From: Tanypteryx hageni
Lineage: Eukaryota; Arthropoda; Insecta; Odonata; Petaluridae
NCBI GenBank assembly: GCA_028673005.1
Contig: CM054116.1
Location: 71,189,315-71,253,314 of the forward strand
Direction: 5' to 3'
Length of the DNA stretch: 64,000 nt
Shown here: piece after piece, positions 24,735-37,100 of the stretch
Position numbering within the stretch: position 1 is the stretch's first letter
How the letters are laid out: every line of letters starts with the position of its first letter
Program-made: the position numbers and the translations under genes
The notes under the pieces: generated by a model
Told to the model about the DNA's origin: nothing
Database searches by the model: none
The model's input: only the letters and a program-made list of their open reading frames with translations

Positions 24735-26356
24735 CCCATAAAAGCCATCAGACGTACTATTACGTCCTGAGTCAGCCATAATTTCTTTTATCTTTTGATG
24801 CTTGAGACTTCTTTAAATCTTAATAACCTTTATATATTTTGGAATTTTCAATTTTGCTACGATATGACGGTGTTTTTCCATATAAAAATCGCTTTATAAT
24901 GCGGCAAGGAACCTTTCCTTGGTGTTTGAAATGCAATGTAGCAATTGTGTATCTTTTCAAAGGGGAGCACGATTTTTCTCCTCTTTTTTTCCTGGTGGAG
25001 CCATTTGGCTTATGTCATGCGACAAAGGTCTTCGTCGGCATGTAAAAAAAGAAAGGAAAATGTCTTATTAGAAATGTTTACGATGCAATTCATTAAGAAC
25101 GGAATTAGCTTGAGTAAAATCATTTCGGTAAACATTCACTTTCATGACAGCGCGATCCTTCGTTCCTCGGTGCATAGGAGAGCGTCAACACCAACCAATA
25201 TCTGTTGTCGTCCTCTTCGAGGTGGTTCGGATAACTAAGGTTTTTTGCATCCCCAAAGCAAGTTAGCTGAGAAGGAGCCTTTGTTCTTTTTGGAGAGGAA
25301 TTGCGAGAAATTGAAATCTATTTGTATGTATTTGTTTACATATAATATACATTTAATTTTGTGATAGAATTTTAGTTTTTATCACTGATCTACGGACTTT
25401 CGGTTTCTAAAGTTGACACCTGAGGAAAGGGAACCCACAAAATTGGGTTCCTTTTCTTTGTCATCTGAAAGAAGATCTAGGGTTTGTTTTCCTCTTCAGA
25501 TAAGGGCTTTCTCTGTTGTGCTATCTAGTGGGGCCAAAGCAGTGATGAAGCAAGTGAGCAAGAAGAGGACACGTCATCAAAAATCACGAACAGCGAAGCT
25601 CTTCCATATATTTACACATTATTTTACTAGAAGTGTTTACTAAACTATAAGACATTTCTTGCTGAATCCAATTACGCATGTGTAAATTTTCTAAAAATAT
25701 TTGGAAAGGACTCATAAGCTAGTTTAAGTTTTCCGTGTTTTGCATCTAAATTCATTTATGATGTATACTCATCATATCTCCCTTTCCAATGAACGAAATG
25801 TAATCATTTCTTCTATGTGACTTTTGTAATGACCAAGAATAATGACTATATAACTAAAACATTTATATTATAAATAAATCGTCTACTAATAAATCAGTAA
25901 TACTACATTTACTTAAAAATTTCCATTCAAGACATGAAAAGGTTGAGATACGTAAAACTTTTCACCTAATTGGTTTAGATGGGTAGATTCATAGAATAAA
26001 ATAGTTACTAATTTAAGTTATTCTTTCATTAAGATTGTACATCAATATCTTTCATAGATTTCCCGGTGCTGAATGTTATATATAAAGCGCAAACGCGTGC
26101 CGGAAAATTAGTGATTGGTGTACATTCTCTTCTACTGCAACAATGTTTGTTTGTAAAATATGATACGAAAAATGGATATTTACAAATTTCATGTTTTTCG
26201 TAAATCCACAAAAAAATCAGAGAAATCGAGAGAAAACTTATCAAGTTATGATTTTTAAAATTTTCTCAAATGTTTTTGCAACGCAATCGTGAAAATTGAA
26301 AAACCTCATCCGGCCGTACGGGTGGGATTTAATAAATCTACTCCAGGCTTGAGGGG
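24735..26356. mobile_element. piggyBac-type element (1.6 kb) with TTAA flanks
   Basis: TTAA at 24731-24734 and 26357-26360. The ends are CCCATAAAAGCC and, in reverse complement, CCCCTCAAGCC, so they are only partly alike. Internal plus-strand frames (24839-25238, 25413-25643) have no recognised piggyBac DDD motif. A hairpin AAAGGGAACCCA...TGGGTTCCTTTT occurs at 25425-25456. Confidence 0.55.
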
Positions 26357-26360
26357 TTAA

Positions 26361-27634
26361 GAAAATATTATATGAGATTAATTATGGAATTTGTATATTT
26401 ATATTCCTATGGTATCTTTAAATATATTACAATACCTAAAAACATCTATGACTTTTTATTATAGAGGGACTCATGACTTTATGTTAATACTTCAGGAGCT
26501 TATTTCCAAGGTCATTACCAATCAGAAATATCATATGAACTTGGGTCTGATCTCAACAGTTATGTAGTCCGGGGCGGATCAACCTATCAGGCATGTGCCG
26601 ATGGGCCATTCACATTTACGCTAAAAGTAGCAAAATTTAAAATGTATAAAAGAATTTGTTGAAATATTACGTCATGACATGGAAAAACAATAAAATAATG
26701 TTCATTTCTATGTGAATAATGTTTTTAATTTTGTTTGAGAGTATATATAAATATTTAAATAAAAATATCATATAACTATAAGGGCCAGTTCAGATAAAAA
26801 ATGCCGGGCCGATATTCTCTCTCGATCCGTTCCTGTATGGAGCTATGGGTATTTGAAATGTTTCTTAATCATCCCTTCCCTGATTGGTGGATTAGTTGTG
26901 GTCTGCAGGTTAACCACTGAGGTCTGCTAATTTCTATGTATGGGGCTAAATGAAAGACTGTTTGCAGACAAGCGGACACAAAAGATGAACTACTTCATCA
27001 AATTTTAGATGCTGCAAGATGTGCAATTGACCTTAAAGTTCTTGGTATGATTACACATTCAGTAGTCTATTGAGTAAGGTGTATCCAAGCTGAAGGTGGC
27101 CATTTTGAACATTTACCATAAACTGAACTTTACAATGTAAGAACTTGTTTCAATAAACAGACTAATTAAGTTCAAATCATATTAAATGTCAAATACACAT
27201 AGTTCCATAACCATTTAGAATCAGACCCATGTTCATATGACATTTCTGACTGGGAATGACCTAAGGAATAAATTCCTGAAGTACTGATGAAGTCATAAAT
27301 CACCCTGTATCTTAGACAGTGGACAGTGGTCCCGCATGGTACTGCAAGGGAGTGAAAATAGCTGGGTACTCCTAGAGTTAACATACTGCGTAACCCACAT
27401 GAGTGAATGAGAACAATTTTATTTGGCACATAATCCATGACTGGTACTATAATTTTTATCATTTTTATTATCATTTCAAGTTTTATGAAACATAACTATT
27501 ACCATCTCCATTACATTAAAAATTGATTTACAATAGGATTGCTATTCACACTGTGCGATAAAGCTCAATACATTTATCTTAATACAAAAAAGTTATCACA
27601 CTTAACACAGATGGAGTAACTACAAATGAAAATT
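26361..27634. other. 3' flank of the IBD gene, nothing recognised
   Basis: AT-rich, with no exon, terminal repeat or RNA gene recognised. The minus-strand frame at 27172-27474 has no recognisable domain. Confidence 0.4.
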
Positions 27635-27678
27635 TTTATTAGGTCGGTATATTAATTAACATATAAATCAAATTTATT
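27635..27678 (-). promoter_or_regulatory. candidate polyadenylation signals of the IBD-protein gene
   Basis: Two AATAAA hexamers on the minus strand (27673-27678 and 27635-27640), about 180 and 220 bases past the stop codon. Which one is used cannot be seen in the sequence, and the AT-rich context makes chance matches common. Confidence 0.35.
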
Positions 27679-27858
27679 TGACAACACTTCTCAAATTGTA
27701 TGACAAAATATTTTACTGCATTTAATATTGCTGCTTAGACATGTGAGCTCATTACCATCTATAATCCCTGCTTATTTTGAACTAAAATGCATTACAACTT
27801 CTAATACTGATACTGTATGAAATTAAAACTCAAAATGCTGTGAGCACCCACCTCTGTT

Positions 27859-28116
27859 TTAACCAACTGATGGTGGTTTCATCAGTCTCGTCCTCTTCTT
27901 AACCGGTTTCTTGCTCTCTTCTTCTGTCTCTTCCTCTGCTGCAGATAACTCCTTCTCTTTTGAATTCTCCATATCCTCTCCCTCTGCTACATCCTTTTCA
28001 CTTTCCTCTCCTTCATCAGCACTTCCTTCCTCTCCTCCTTTGCTGCTATTCCTTACCTCTGCATCGCCACTCTTTGACTGACTCTGAGCCTTATCAGAAG
28101 CTGCACTCGTATCTTC
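27859..28116 (-). CDS. IBD-protein gene, exon 10 (terminal)
   Basis: 258 nt including the TAA stop at 27859-27861. It encodes 85 residues of Ser/Glu/Asp-rich sequence ending ESKKPVKKRTRLMKPPSVG. The acceptor chosen, CCAAACAG|GAAGAT, is the one in phase with exon 9, but its pyrimidine tract is poor. The frame stays open upstream to about 28143, so the true acceptor or an extra small exon could differ. Confidence 0.7.
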   Translation of the reverse strand, partial: EDTSAASDKAQSQSKSGDAEVRNSSKGGEEGSADEGEESEKDVAEGEDMENSKEKELSAAEEETEEESKKPVKKRTRLMKPPSVG

Positions 28117-31100
28117 CTGTTTGGATGGTTCATAATTATTCACTTCTCATAGACAATTGACAAAAACTAATATTACCAAACACTATAAAACCCTAATTCT
28201 CTTGGTCACTTAGTCAATAATGCTTAATATCTCAGCCTTTTCTTCAGCCAGGTCAAACAAATTTTGCACAGGCTCCTCATTTTTCCTCAGGATCGTCATA
28301 GGCAAAAAAATCCCCAAAAAGACCCGGATTTGACTCCAGTAGATAAATTCTATTTCCCATAAGATAACACATAAAAATCAATTTAGCAACATGCAATCTT
28401 TCATTCTTTTTCTCATAAAAATTAGAAAAATTGACCCTCGATCTTAAAACCGGGAATATTTTAAAGCAAAATGATCAAAGTTTTTTATTCTTATAGCTGA
28501 CTGTCTCTCTCAGTCCACAAACGGTTGAGTTTAATGTTTAAATTACTTATTTTGGCAAAATATAGCAATTTCACGAGAATATTCCTTGATAACCAAGCCA
28601 TTGTCGAAATCGAGGCCACATTATTGTCTCAGTACGATATTTTAAGTTATATAATATATTCCTTCCCGTCATATTGACGGGCTTTTATACTAGTCCTAAA
28701 TAAAATTCTTTTTAGTCACTAGAACTGAAAAAAAATACTTTTTATTATTTATATAAAATTAAAATAGACAAAAGTTCAATGCACCCAAAAATACCACATT
28801 CATAATTTATAAATTATTCAGGTTGCTACCAACATAATACATGGTGATGTTTGGATATGGATAAAATAAAAACACTGAAAATGAAGCAAGAAGAGGTACA
28901 GCACTCATCTGTTGCGTGTGCAGTCATAAAACTTTGCAGTTTGTTCTGCGATACTCACTGCGCATGCGCAGCATGACAATCATGGGAAATCAAAGACGGC
29001 GGCAAATGTGTTTTCATTTTATCCATACCCAAACAGATCACCCTATAGATTATACTAACAGAAACAGAGAGAAAACCTATTTAGCTATATTTGTAGAATT
29101 TGTATTCCGACCGTATAAGTTATAACTTATACGGTCGGAATACAAATTCTACGAATAGAATAACGCCGTAGTCTCCACTTCTATCATCACTATTTAGCTA
29201 TGGAAAACTGAATACACTCATGCTAACATGAGCTTAACAAATTGAATCAAAGATACTTTTGACTTGGGAGAATGTGTTGCACATGAAAGATTGTAACTAA
29301 ACTGTTACTTAAATGTGAATCAAAAAAGTGCATTCAAGAGATTGTAAATACACTGAAATGAAGTGGAATTCCTTTATTGTCAAAGTAATGAAAAAATTTC
29401 ACTAGCTAAATGACCTTTTTGCAAAATTGACTCAGCAGTCATTAATGACGAACATGTTTAAAAATTTAAAAACTATACATTTGAAGAATACAAGAATGAT
29501 AAAGCAAACAAATTGAAGTTAATTGACTACCTCAACTGACTCCTTGCTCTGAACTTTCTTCTTTTCAGCTGCACCTTTCACAGTATCTTCACCACTTATG
29601 CTCTTCTTCCTAACAATGTTCCCTGTTGCCTTCTTAGATGCACTTTGACCTTGGTTAGCCTTCACTGGAGTTTCACCATCACCCTGACCTGTCTCTCCAT
29701 CCTCCGTGGCATTTTCTTTGTCTCCAACCTTAGGTGTTTGATCAGATTTTTCTTCCACTGTATTAAAAATAACTTCTTGTACCAGCTTTTTTGCTTCATC
29801 AGGCATAACTGCAAAAAACACCACAAGCTGATTTAAAGAACAATTTTGATTCAGAAAGTATTAATATGGATAAAAAATCTAATTTTACTTTCACTACAAT
29901 GGATGGAAATTAAAGCATTTAAGTGCATATGCAGGGGTTGATATTGATTGTTAAATACTAGGCAGATACAAAATACTGTAACAAAATCAAATAAAAGTGT
30001 TATTTTAAATTCCAATTTACAAATCTACTATTCTTGAAACAAGTCCCAAAATCAATGGCAAGCATTTTATAGTTTTAATTCTTTTCACATTACATTATCA
30101 TCATACAGAATAAAATTGCCAGGGCTAAAAAATTTTTTTTACAATTTTCATATTGCTTAGAAAGAGATGGTACAGTAGAAAGTCCAAAAACCGGATGTCC
30201 AAAAACTGAAATTATCTGAGGACAGGACATTGTAAAAGCTGAAGAGAGCATTATGTGTTTATAAAATTCAAGAAAAATACATTTCAAAAAAGCCTAAAGA
30301 CATGATCCAACTGAAATTACATGACATTTTTAAAAAATGCAATGAAAATATCACAAAAATCTACTCCAATCGAAAATCTAATCGCTAGCAGCTCAACCCA
30401 TGACAACAAAAAGTACCTAATTATTATCACACAGCCCTTCATTGTATATCTCATTTTGTACATAAAGAAGAAGAGTACATTTTAATAAGGAAACATAAAA
30501 TAGTTTTATTCTAAATTTTTCATAGTATATTTTGTTTTCCTAAATGCACATGAATTTAATTTAATAATTTATGGTGACACTATATACATATACTGTATAT
30601 ACTTGAATCCAAGATTACCTACCGCTTTTCACACTGTCTATATAGAAAAACTTTTTATTAATTAAGTTCATGTGATTCCTAAAAACATTCAAAAGGTATG
30701 CATCATTTACAGAAATTTCTCTATCTTAAGCATATTGAGTCCCACATTTTTCTTTTATATCATAAAATTCATAATAGTTTATCAGCCTTCATCACTCACT
30801 AGCAATCTCTTGAACATTTTCTTCATTCTATCTTGATCACTTCCAACTTCAACCATCAACTCACAAAACACCATCCATCTATGGCATTAGAAGAGCAGCA
30901 CTTCTTGAGAGCATCCCTCTTTTTAATTAACAGATGCCTTGATCTTCTATTCCAGACAAAATGCAGCCTATGCCTCAAGTTCTACTGACATCCACCTCTT
31001 ATTATGACACTAAACTCTTATTCCAGTAGCCAGTTGTTCTTTGAGTAATGCATTTCATTTTAGGAATACATATGATGACTGTTTTGTGCAAAGACAGCCA

Positions 31101-34100
31101 TAATAACTATAATTCAAATTATTTATTACATGTAACTTTATTATGAAAGATTTTGCACCTTTTCCATCGACAATGGAATTGGATTCTTATTTGACTTATA
31201 AGGTAATTGTTAACTTTTCTAAGTTCAACTATATGCCTCTGAAAAGCAAGAGGTTGCTTGCTGAAATCTGCAGTCAATTCTTGGCAAAGTGAAATTCTCT
31301 GACATAGGGAAAAACCATTTCGTTTAAACATACATACATACTGACTATTACTGGCCCTGAACTTCTGCTGTAGGATTTAATGCTCTGCCAATATTTTTCT
31401 GCTTTTAGTTTAATAGTTTCACTTGAAACTGGCATTCCATTCTTCCTCCGAGTATGTACAACTCGGCAACTTGTTTTTCTACATCATCAAAGCAGCCACT
31501 TAATGATTTCCTAGTAGATTTAGCATTTTCAAGTATCTGGTTTTTTAAGAGTTTCCATCCACAGAAGTTTGCCTCTGTGTCATTGAATTTTCTACTAGCT
31601 TCAAAGTTATTAGTTTTTTCTGCATAATTATATTATACTACAGTCAAACTCTGATTTAGCACCCCCCTCCCCCCATGAATCATTGTGAACAGAACTTCCA
31701 TCTTATAATTACATAGAGCAAGCATATACTTCGATTTGCCATCACCCCCAGTTTAACCCCTTCAGATCTGGTGTGCACAATTATGCACATGAGATCAATT
31801 CCATTTTTCTATAAAATAAACGTACCAATTATCATTTCAAACACATTATACATGATTATGTGCATCTTCAATATAAATTGAAGAGATTTTGTGCAGTCAT
31901 TTAATGCTTGCAAAGTTAACTATTTGGGAAAAATGCAAGATGGCTGCTATTGCAAGATATAGGTAATTCAGATCTGAAAGGGTTAACACCAATGTCAGTG
32001 ATGGGCAAATGGTGGTGCTAAATTGGGGTTTGACTGTATCAAACAGGGTATTCATAAAGTCCTTGTACACTTTTAAAAATAATAACTTTTGATGCGCAGA
32101 TGATAGAGACATGCTGTAATTTGAATATGAAAGCATAATTACCTAAGTTTTATTTATTTTAGAACCTATAAACAGCAACTGAAAGGGTCATTAATAATTT
32201 TGTCCTTTTATCAGACCTTGCAAATGATTGAAAATGGCAAGAGTAGAGGAAAAGGCTGTGTGATATGGCTAGCAGAATTCAAATGCATAATAGCCATGAG
32301 AAGATTCATTGCTCAATATGCCAAATTTGCACCTAGAGAAACTGTTATACACTTGAATTCTGCTGGCCATAGCACAGAGTCAACCTTTTTCTCTACTGTC
32401 ACCATTTAAAATCAATTGCAAGGTCTAAAAAAAATATTATTATTGATTTTTTCATTTGCCATTTGCAGGTTCCAAGATTAATAAAGCTTAAGCAAATATG
32501 CTTTCATACCCCATTTACAGCATTTCTCTATGATCTGTGCATCAACAGTTATTAAGTTTTGAAAATGCACAAGGACTTTATGGACACCCTGTATATTACA
32601 ATTATCTGTTTAAACTTTCGATTATTTTATTAGAATACATTATATGAGAAATAATTGCAGTACATTATACAATTTATACACATTTGGCATCTGCTACCCA
32701 ATGTGAGGCATTACATTGCTGAATATTGGGTGTGTTGATAAGGATATCTTGCCATCCGAGTATACTCAAGCATGGTATTTAAAAGTTTAAAATTTGCATC
32801 ATAACTTTGCCACATTCCTTTTGATATCTTTACCTTTGCAGTTGCCCCTCCTATCTCGACATGATGCCTTTTTAAGTCGAGAGTGACTTATTTAAAATGA
32901 ATATAATATCGCAAAGTGATAACTAGAGAAGTGACGGCTGCCACTATTGAATGGACAAATCTCAATGAGTTGCAATGTGTAGTGCCTGTTATGATATTGC
33001 TGCAGACCAAACATAGAATTGCTGCAAAAGCTGAATTATGTTGTGGCATTCCATACTAAATGAGACAAAATACTGATTATGATTATAAGCACCAAAATCT
33101 AGATCATAAGTTTGCAATATAAACCTGTAGTACATAAATTAATTTTATCTCGTTTCACTCATCATAAAAGCATTGACTCAATGCATTATTTTACCTTGTA
33201 ATCAGATGATTCTTGATTTTCCTAGGCTGAAATTTTGAAAAAACCTCGTATTGGATTAGAGCACATAGTGTTATATTAAAATCTGCAACCTCTACGTCCC
33301 TATGTTGCTGGTTTTTCTTTTACTTTTTACTATATGTACAATTATTACAAAAATACTAAAATTTCATAAAAATAAGTAAGAAGGAATTACTTAATACAAG
33401 TAGTCCTAAATCTCATAAAAAATAATTAAAACTACTTTCTTATGCATATATACTTTAAAATTCAATATTTCAATAAGACAATAAAATATATTCAAGGTAT
33501 TTAAGCACATACCAGTAGGGTCATATACAAGGGCATACTTTTGTTCTTTAGTCAAATGTTTAGTTGCATCCTGGAACAGTTCCACTTGTTCGCCAAATTC
33601 TTTTATAAAAGATTTACCCTCAGGTATGATGAATAATGACTGAAAAACAAAGAAAACAATTCATTCACAATAATATTCATATTACAACATTCAAAGTAGA
33701 ATATGTATATCTATAAAAACAGAAAGCAAAGGTTTGGTCTGTTTGTATGCCCACTATACAAATCCACACCTTTGAAGATATCGTCGTGAAACTCCGCATA
33801 GGTATATAATTTTACTCAGCGGGGAACATAGGCTATATGGCGATAAAAAATTTAGGGAGGAGGGGTGATGTATTATAAGTGCACTGTGCATGATGCTACA
33901 ATAGATGTTAGCACCATTGCACAGAAGCCATGTTAACTAAGTTATCGGATGAAAGTCGCATGAACTACTTTAGCACCATCAGAAGGAAGCCACATGAACT
34001 ACAGTACAATTCTCACAAGTTGCTAATGTAACCTCAGCTTTAATGGCATGCTGCCACTGCTGGAGCGACTGTTAATGCATCATAGACTTTCTGAGCTAAT

Positions 34101-37100
34101 ACATTTAGTTCATTGTTTCCTAACACACATTTTATCTCCAAAATAGATTTCAAAGTCCAGGAACTCATTTTGTTTCGTAGGTTTGACTTTAAAATATACA
34201 CATGACAAATTAGACCCACAAAATCAGTCTCTGCATGGAATAACGCGTGATTAAGCTAAATTTGACTTTATCTTCAAACGTGCTTCCATCGGCTGCATCC
34301 CTAATCCTTGCAATTCCTGCCCAAGGTTTTAATGTTTTCGAGATTCATGACCACATAATATGATGCAGTTCATTCCACTGGAAATCAATTTGAGAGAAAT
34401 AACTATATTTTAAAAGCGATTCCATCGATTGTTTATTAAAATACAAAGTTGCCAAATCTGTCAATAAAGGATGCAGGAAAATTTATTTATGTGGGCAAAA
34501 GATCGGAAGACAAGAAATATTGCGTACCATCAAGCATTACAATAAAAATTAACTTGGTTTTATTCCTCTTCTATCTTCTTCAAAAATTTTTGTCTTGATT
34601 TTAAAATCCAAGCAGTATAATATGAAAATATGTTGCAATTGATACACATTAATATAACTACCGGCTGTCTGATAAGTGATTGACAGATTAGCTACACTGC
34701 AATTTAAGAAGGGACCATATGTAATCAAGTTGACATAATTATGAATGATTCAGAGACATGTCAGTCATCCTATAGAGAAAATGTGCTCAGCATTTATTAA
34801 TGATGCATGTAGTACTTAAATACAGACACTTCAGAAACAATACAAGTTTAATAAGACATCCAAATAAATTAATGATATAATTTAAATCATAATAATAAAA
34901 TTCAATTTTACAATCTAAACAAAATATTACAAACCTTATATTTATTGTACAAATGGTCAGCCTTGCCTCTTACAATAGCTGTCTTCTCAATAAATTTGCC
35001 CTGTAAAAAAGATTAAATGCATTACTTTTCATGACTAAACAGATAATAACAATATAAATAATTCAAAAATCCAAAGTCACCTTCTCAGTGTCACTCATGT
35101 TCCATTTGTGATGATTTCCCACATAAAGCCGCAACTGTAAAAACATAAGAGAAAAATTAATAATAATATGAGGAGAGACAGTGATCAAATCTAAGGTACT
35201 TACATTTTGTTTGTGTGTATTTATATATAAAATATTATGATAATTTAATCAGTAATATAATAGATATTATTTATTTAAGGAACTTAAGGCTTGTCCACAC
35301 TATGTAACAAATGTTATGTAACATAGCGTAAATAGCGTGACCTGTTATAGTAGCAAGTTACCGTAACCTGTATCATTGTTACATAACACTTCCTGCCCAC
35401 AGTAGGAACTGCATTTAGTTGGTGTTACGACTTGTGAAGAGACACTTTTGTTTTTATGCATTAACTAGGGGTTCTGCCCCTTCGCACGTCAACCCTGTGC
35501 CTCGCTCCACAAGGTGAATTCATCTGCTGCCCGTTTGCAGCCCTGAACCTCCTCATTTTGGCATATATTTAAGCTAGAAAATTATATTAAGCCATATTTT
35601 TAGGCTTCTCTCTCCCTTTCTCCCATTCCCCTCTCTCTCTCTACTTACCTACCTATATGCCCCTCCCTCCCATCAAATTTCCCGCTTCCCCAAACTTCCA
35701 CTTTCCCTCATTCTCCCTTACTTTCTCTTCTCTCTCTCTTCTTCCTTTTATCATTCACTCTTTCTTTTCCCCATACTCCCATCTTCCTCCATTTTCCCAA
35801 CACGGTCCTTTATAATTTTATGAGTACGGCAACAATGCTAGTTGTTCTTAGCAACGAAATATTTTATTCACAAAAAAACTTAAAATTTTCGTCAACAAAA
35901 CAATTTTATGAGTCATTTGAATACTATTTGAACTATTTGAAAATTTGTGGTAGGAAAATAAATTTGCATTCTTTTGCACGTATGGTGGTTCAAGTTTCTA
36001 ATTTCTAAAACAATTATAAGTAATTTTAAAAAGTAAACGAAAGATGTCTTACACTCTTTTACGTGTTAATCAAATGGAGAATGGAAACTTGCCTGGCATC
36101 GAACCCATCTACTCATGTTAGATAACTGCATATTAGCCACATGCAGAACCTCACGTTGAAATCAGACTGACCTATCGTGATTTATTTACCCCGTGATCTA
36201 CCGCATACATGCTGAGTTTGAATGCCAAATTGCATCTGAAAGTCCTCTTTAGAAATGTGCTTGGCAGCAACAATGCTCCAATGTTAATCTTCTGGGAATT
36301 TTTCGAATTTTCAAAATTTTTTGTGGGGCAGTTAAACCTAAAAACTACCCATTTTCGCAATTTTTCCTTTGTTTATAAGTCATGAATAATCAGTCAGAAT
36401 TTTTCAGCATTCTAGCTCATATGGAAGTAAGAAATAGTTTCTGTAACACACATTAGTGCGGTTATAATATAGAGAGATATGTCAGATGAAGAATTGCTCA
36501 TTGTGTCTGCTGTCTTCTGGGAGTCGTTGGATGACAGGAAAAATTTCATTTGCTCGAAAGCAAACCAATTTGACTCTCCAGCAGACCCGCTAACGCTTCC
36601 AGAAGCCTTCCTCTTCTCTAGCTTGGCTCTTTCTCTTTGAAATTGTACTTTTAAATTATGTACCTTCTTTTCCACTTTTTTCCAGTCACTGCATTTAATA
36701 GTGTCCAAAAGGCGCACCCATGCGTCTCTTCTTTTTATCCTTTTATTTTGGAGTCTCCCCTCGATGCATTTCATAAAATAGGATAAGCATGGTATGTTTC
36801 TATTAACTCAAGCATCTTTTCATTGGACCACTCCATTTCGCTTCTTTGCGAGAACCAGCTTGACAGACTCAACTCAGTTGGAAGAAATTGAGCTACTGTG
36901 CATGTTACGTGTTATCGCTAGTCTAGCTAAATTCAGGGACATGGTTACAGAGTGCCAAAATGGCTACAGTAACAATCAGAATGTTACGTAACAAGATGTA
37001 ACGTGTTCCTGTAACACTGTTATGCAACATTCGTTATATAGTTTGGACGAAGCTTAAGAAATGTTTCAAAAGTGCGCCTTAAGAAAATTACAAAATGGAG

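Larger units (their letters stand above)
35288..37053 (-). mobile_element. PIF/Harbinger-type element with Myb/MADF-like ORF
   Basis: The inverted ends GGCTTGTCCACACTATGTAA and AGCTTCGTCCAAACTATATA (reverse complement from 37053) continue into GTTATGTAACA-type repeats, with about 36 bp comparable. TTAA flanks both ends (35284-35287, 37054-37057), compatible with the 3-bp TTA/TAA duplication of Harbingers. It encodes a MADF/Myb-like protein (36412-36774), but no DDE nuclease was found. The left half is occupied by later inserts: a dispersed repeat at 35462-35580 and a SINE at 36050-36170. Confidence 0.7.

Noticed and set aside
27960..28160. Plus-strand open frame opposite exon 10
   Set aside because: Shadow of the Glu/Ser-rich exon on the other strand.
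29645..29836. Plus-strand open frame opposite exon 9
   Set aside because: Shadow of the coding exon.
32200..32409. Plus-strand open frame as a host gene
   Set aside because: It is the transposase start of one arm of the mariner fold-back element running into the other arm.
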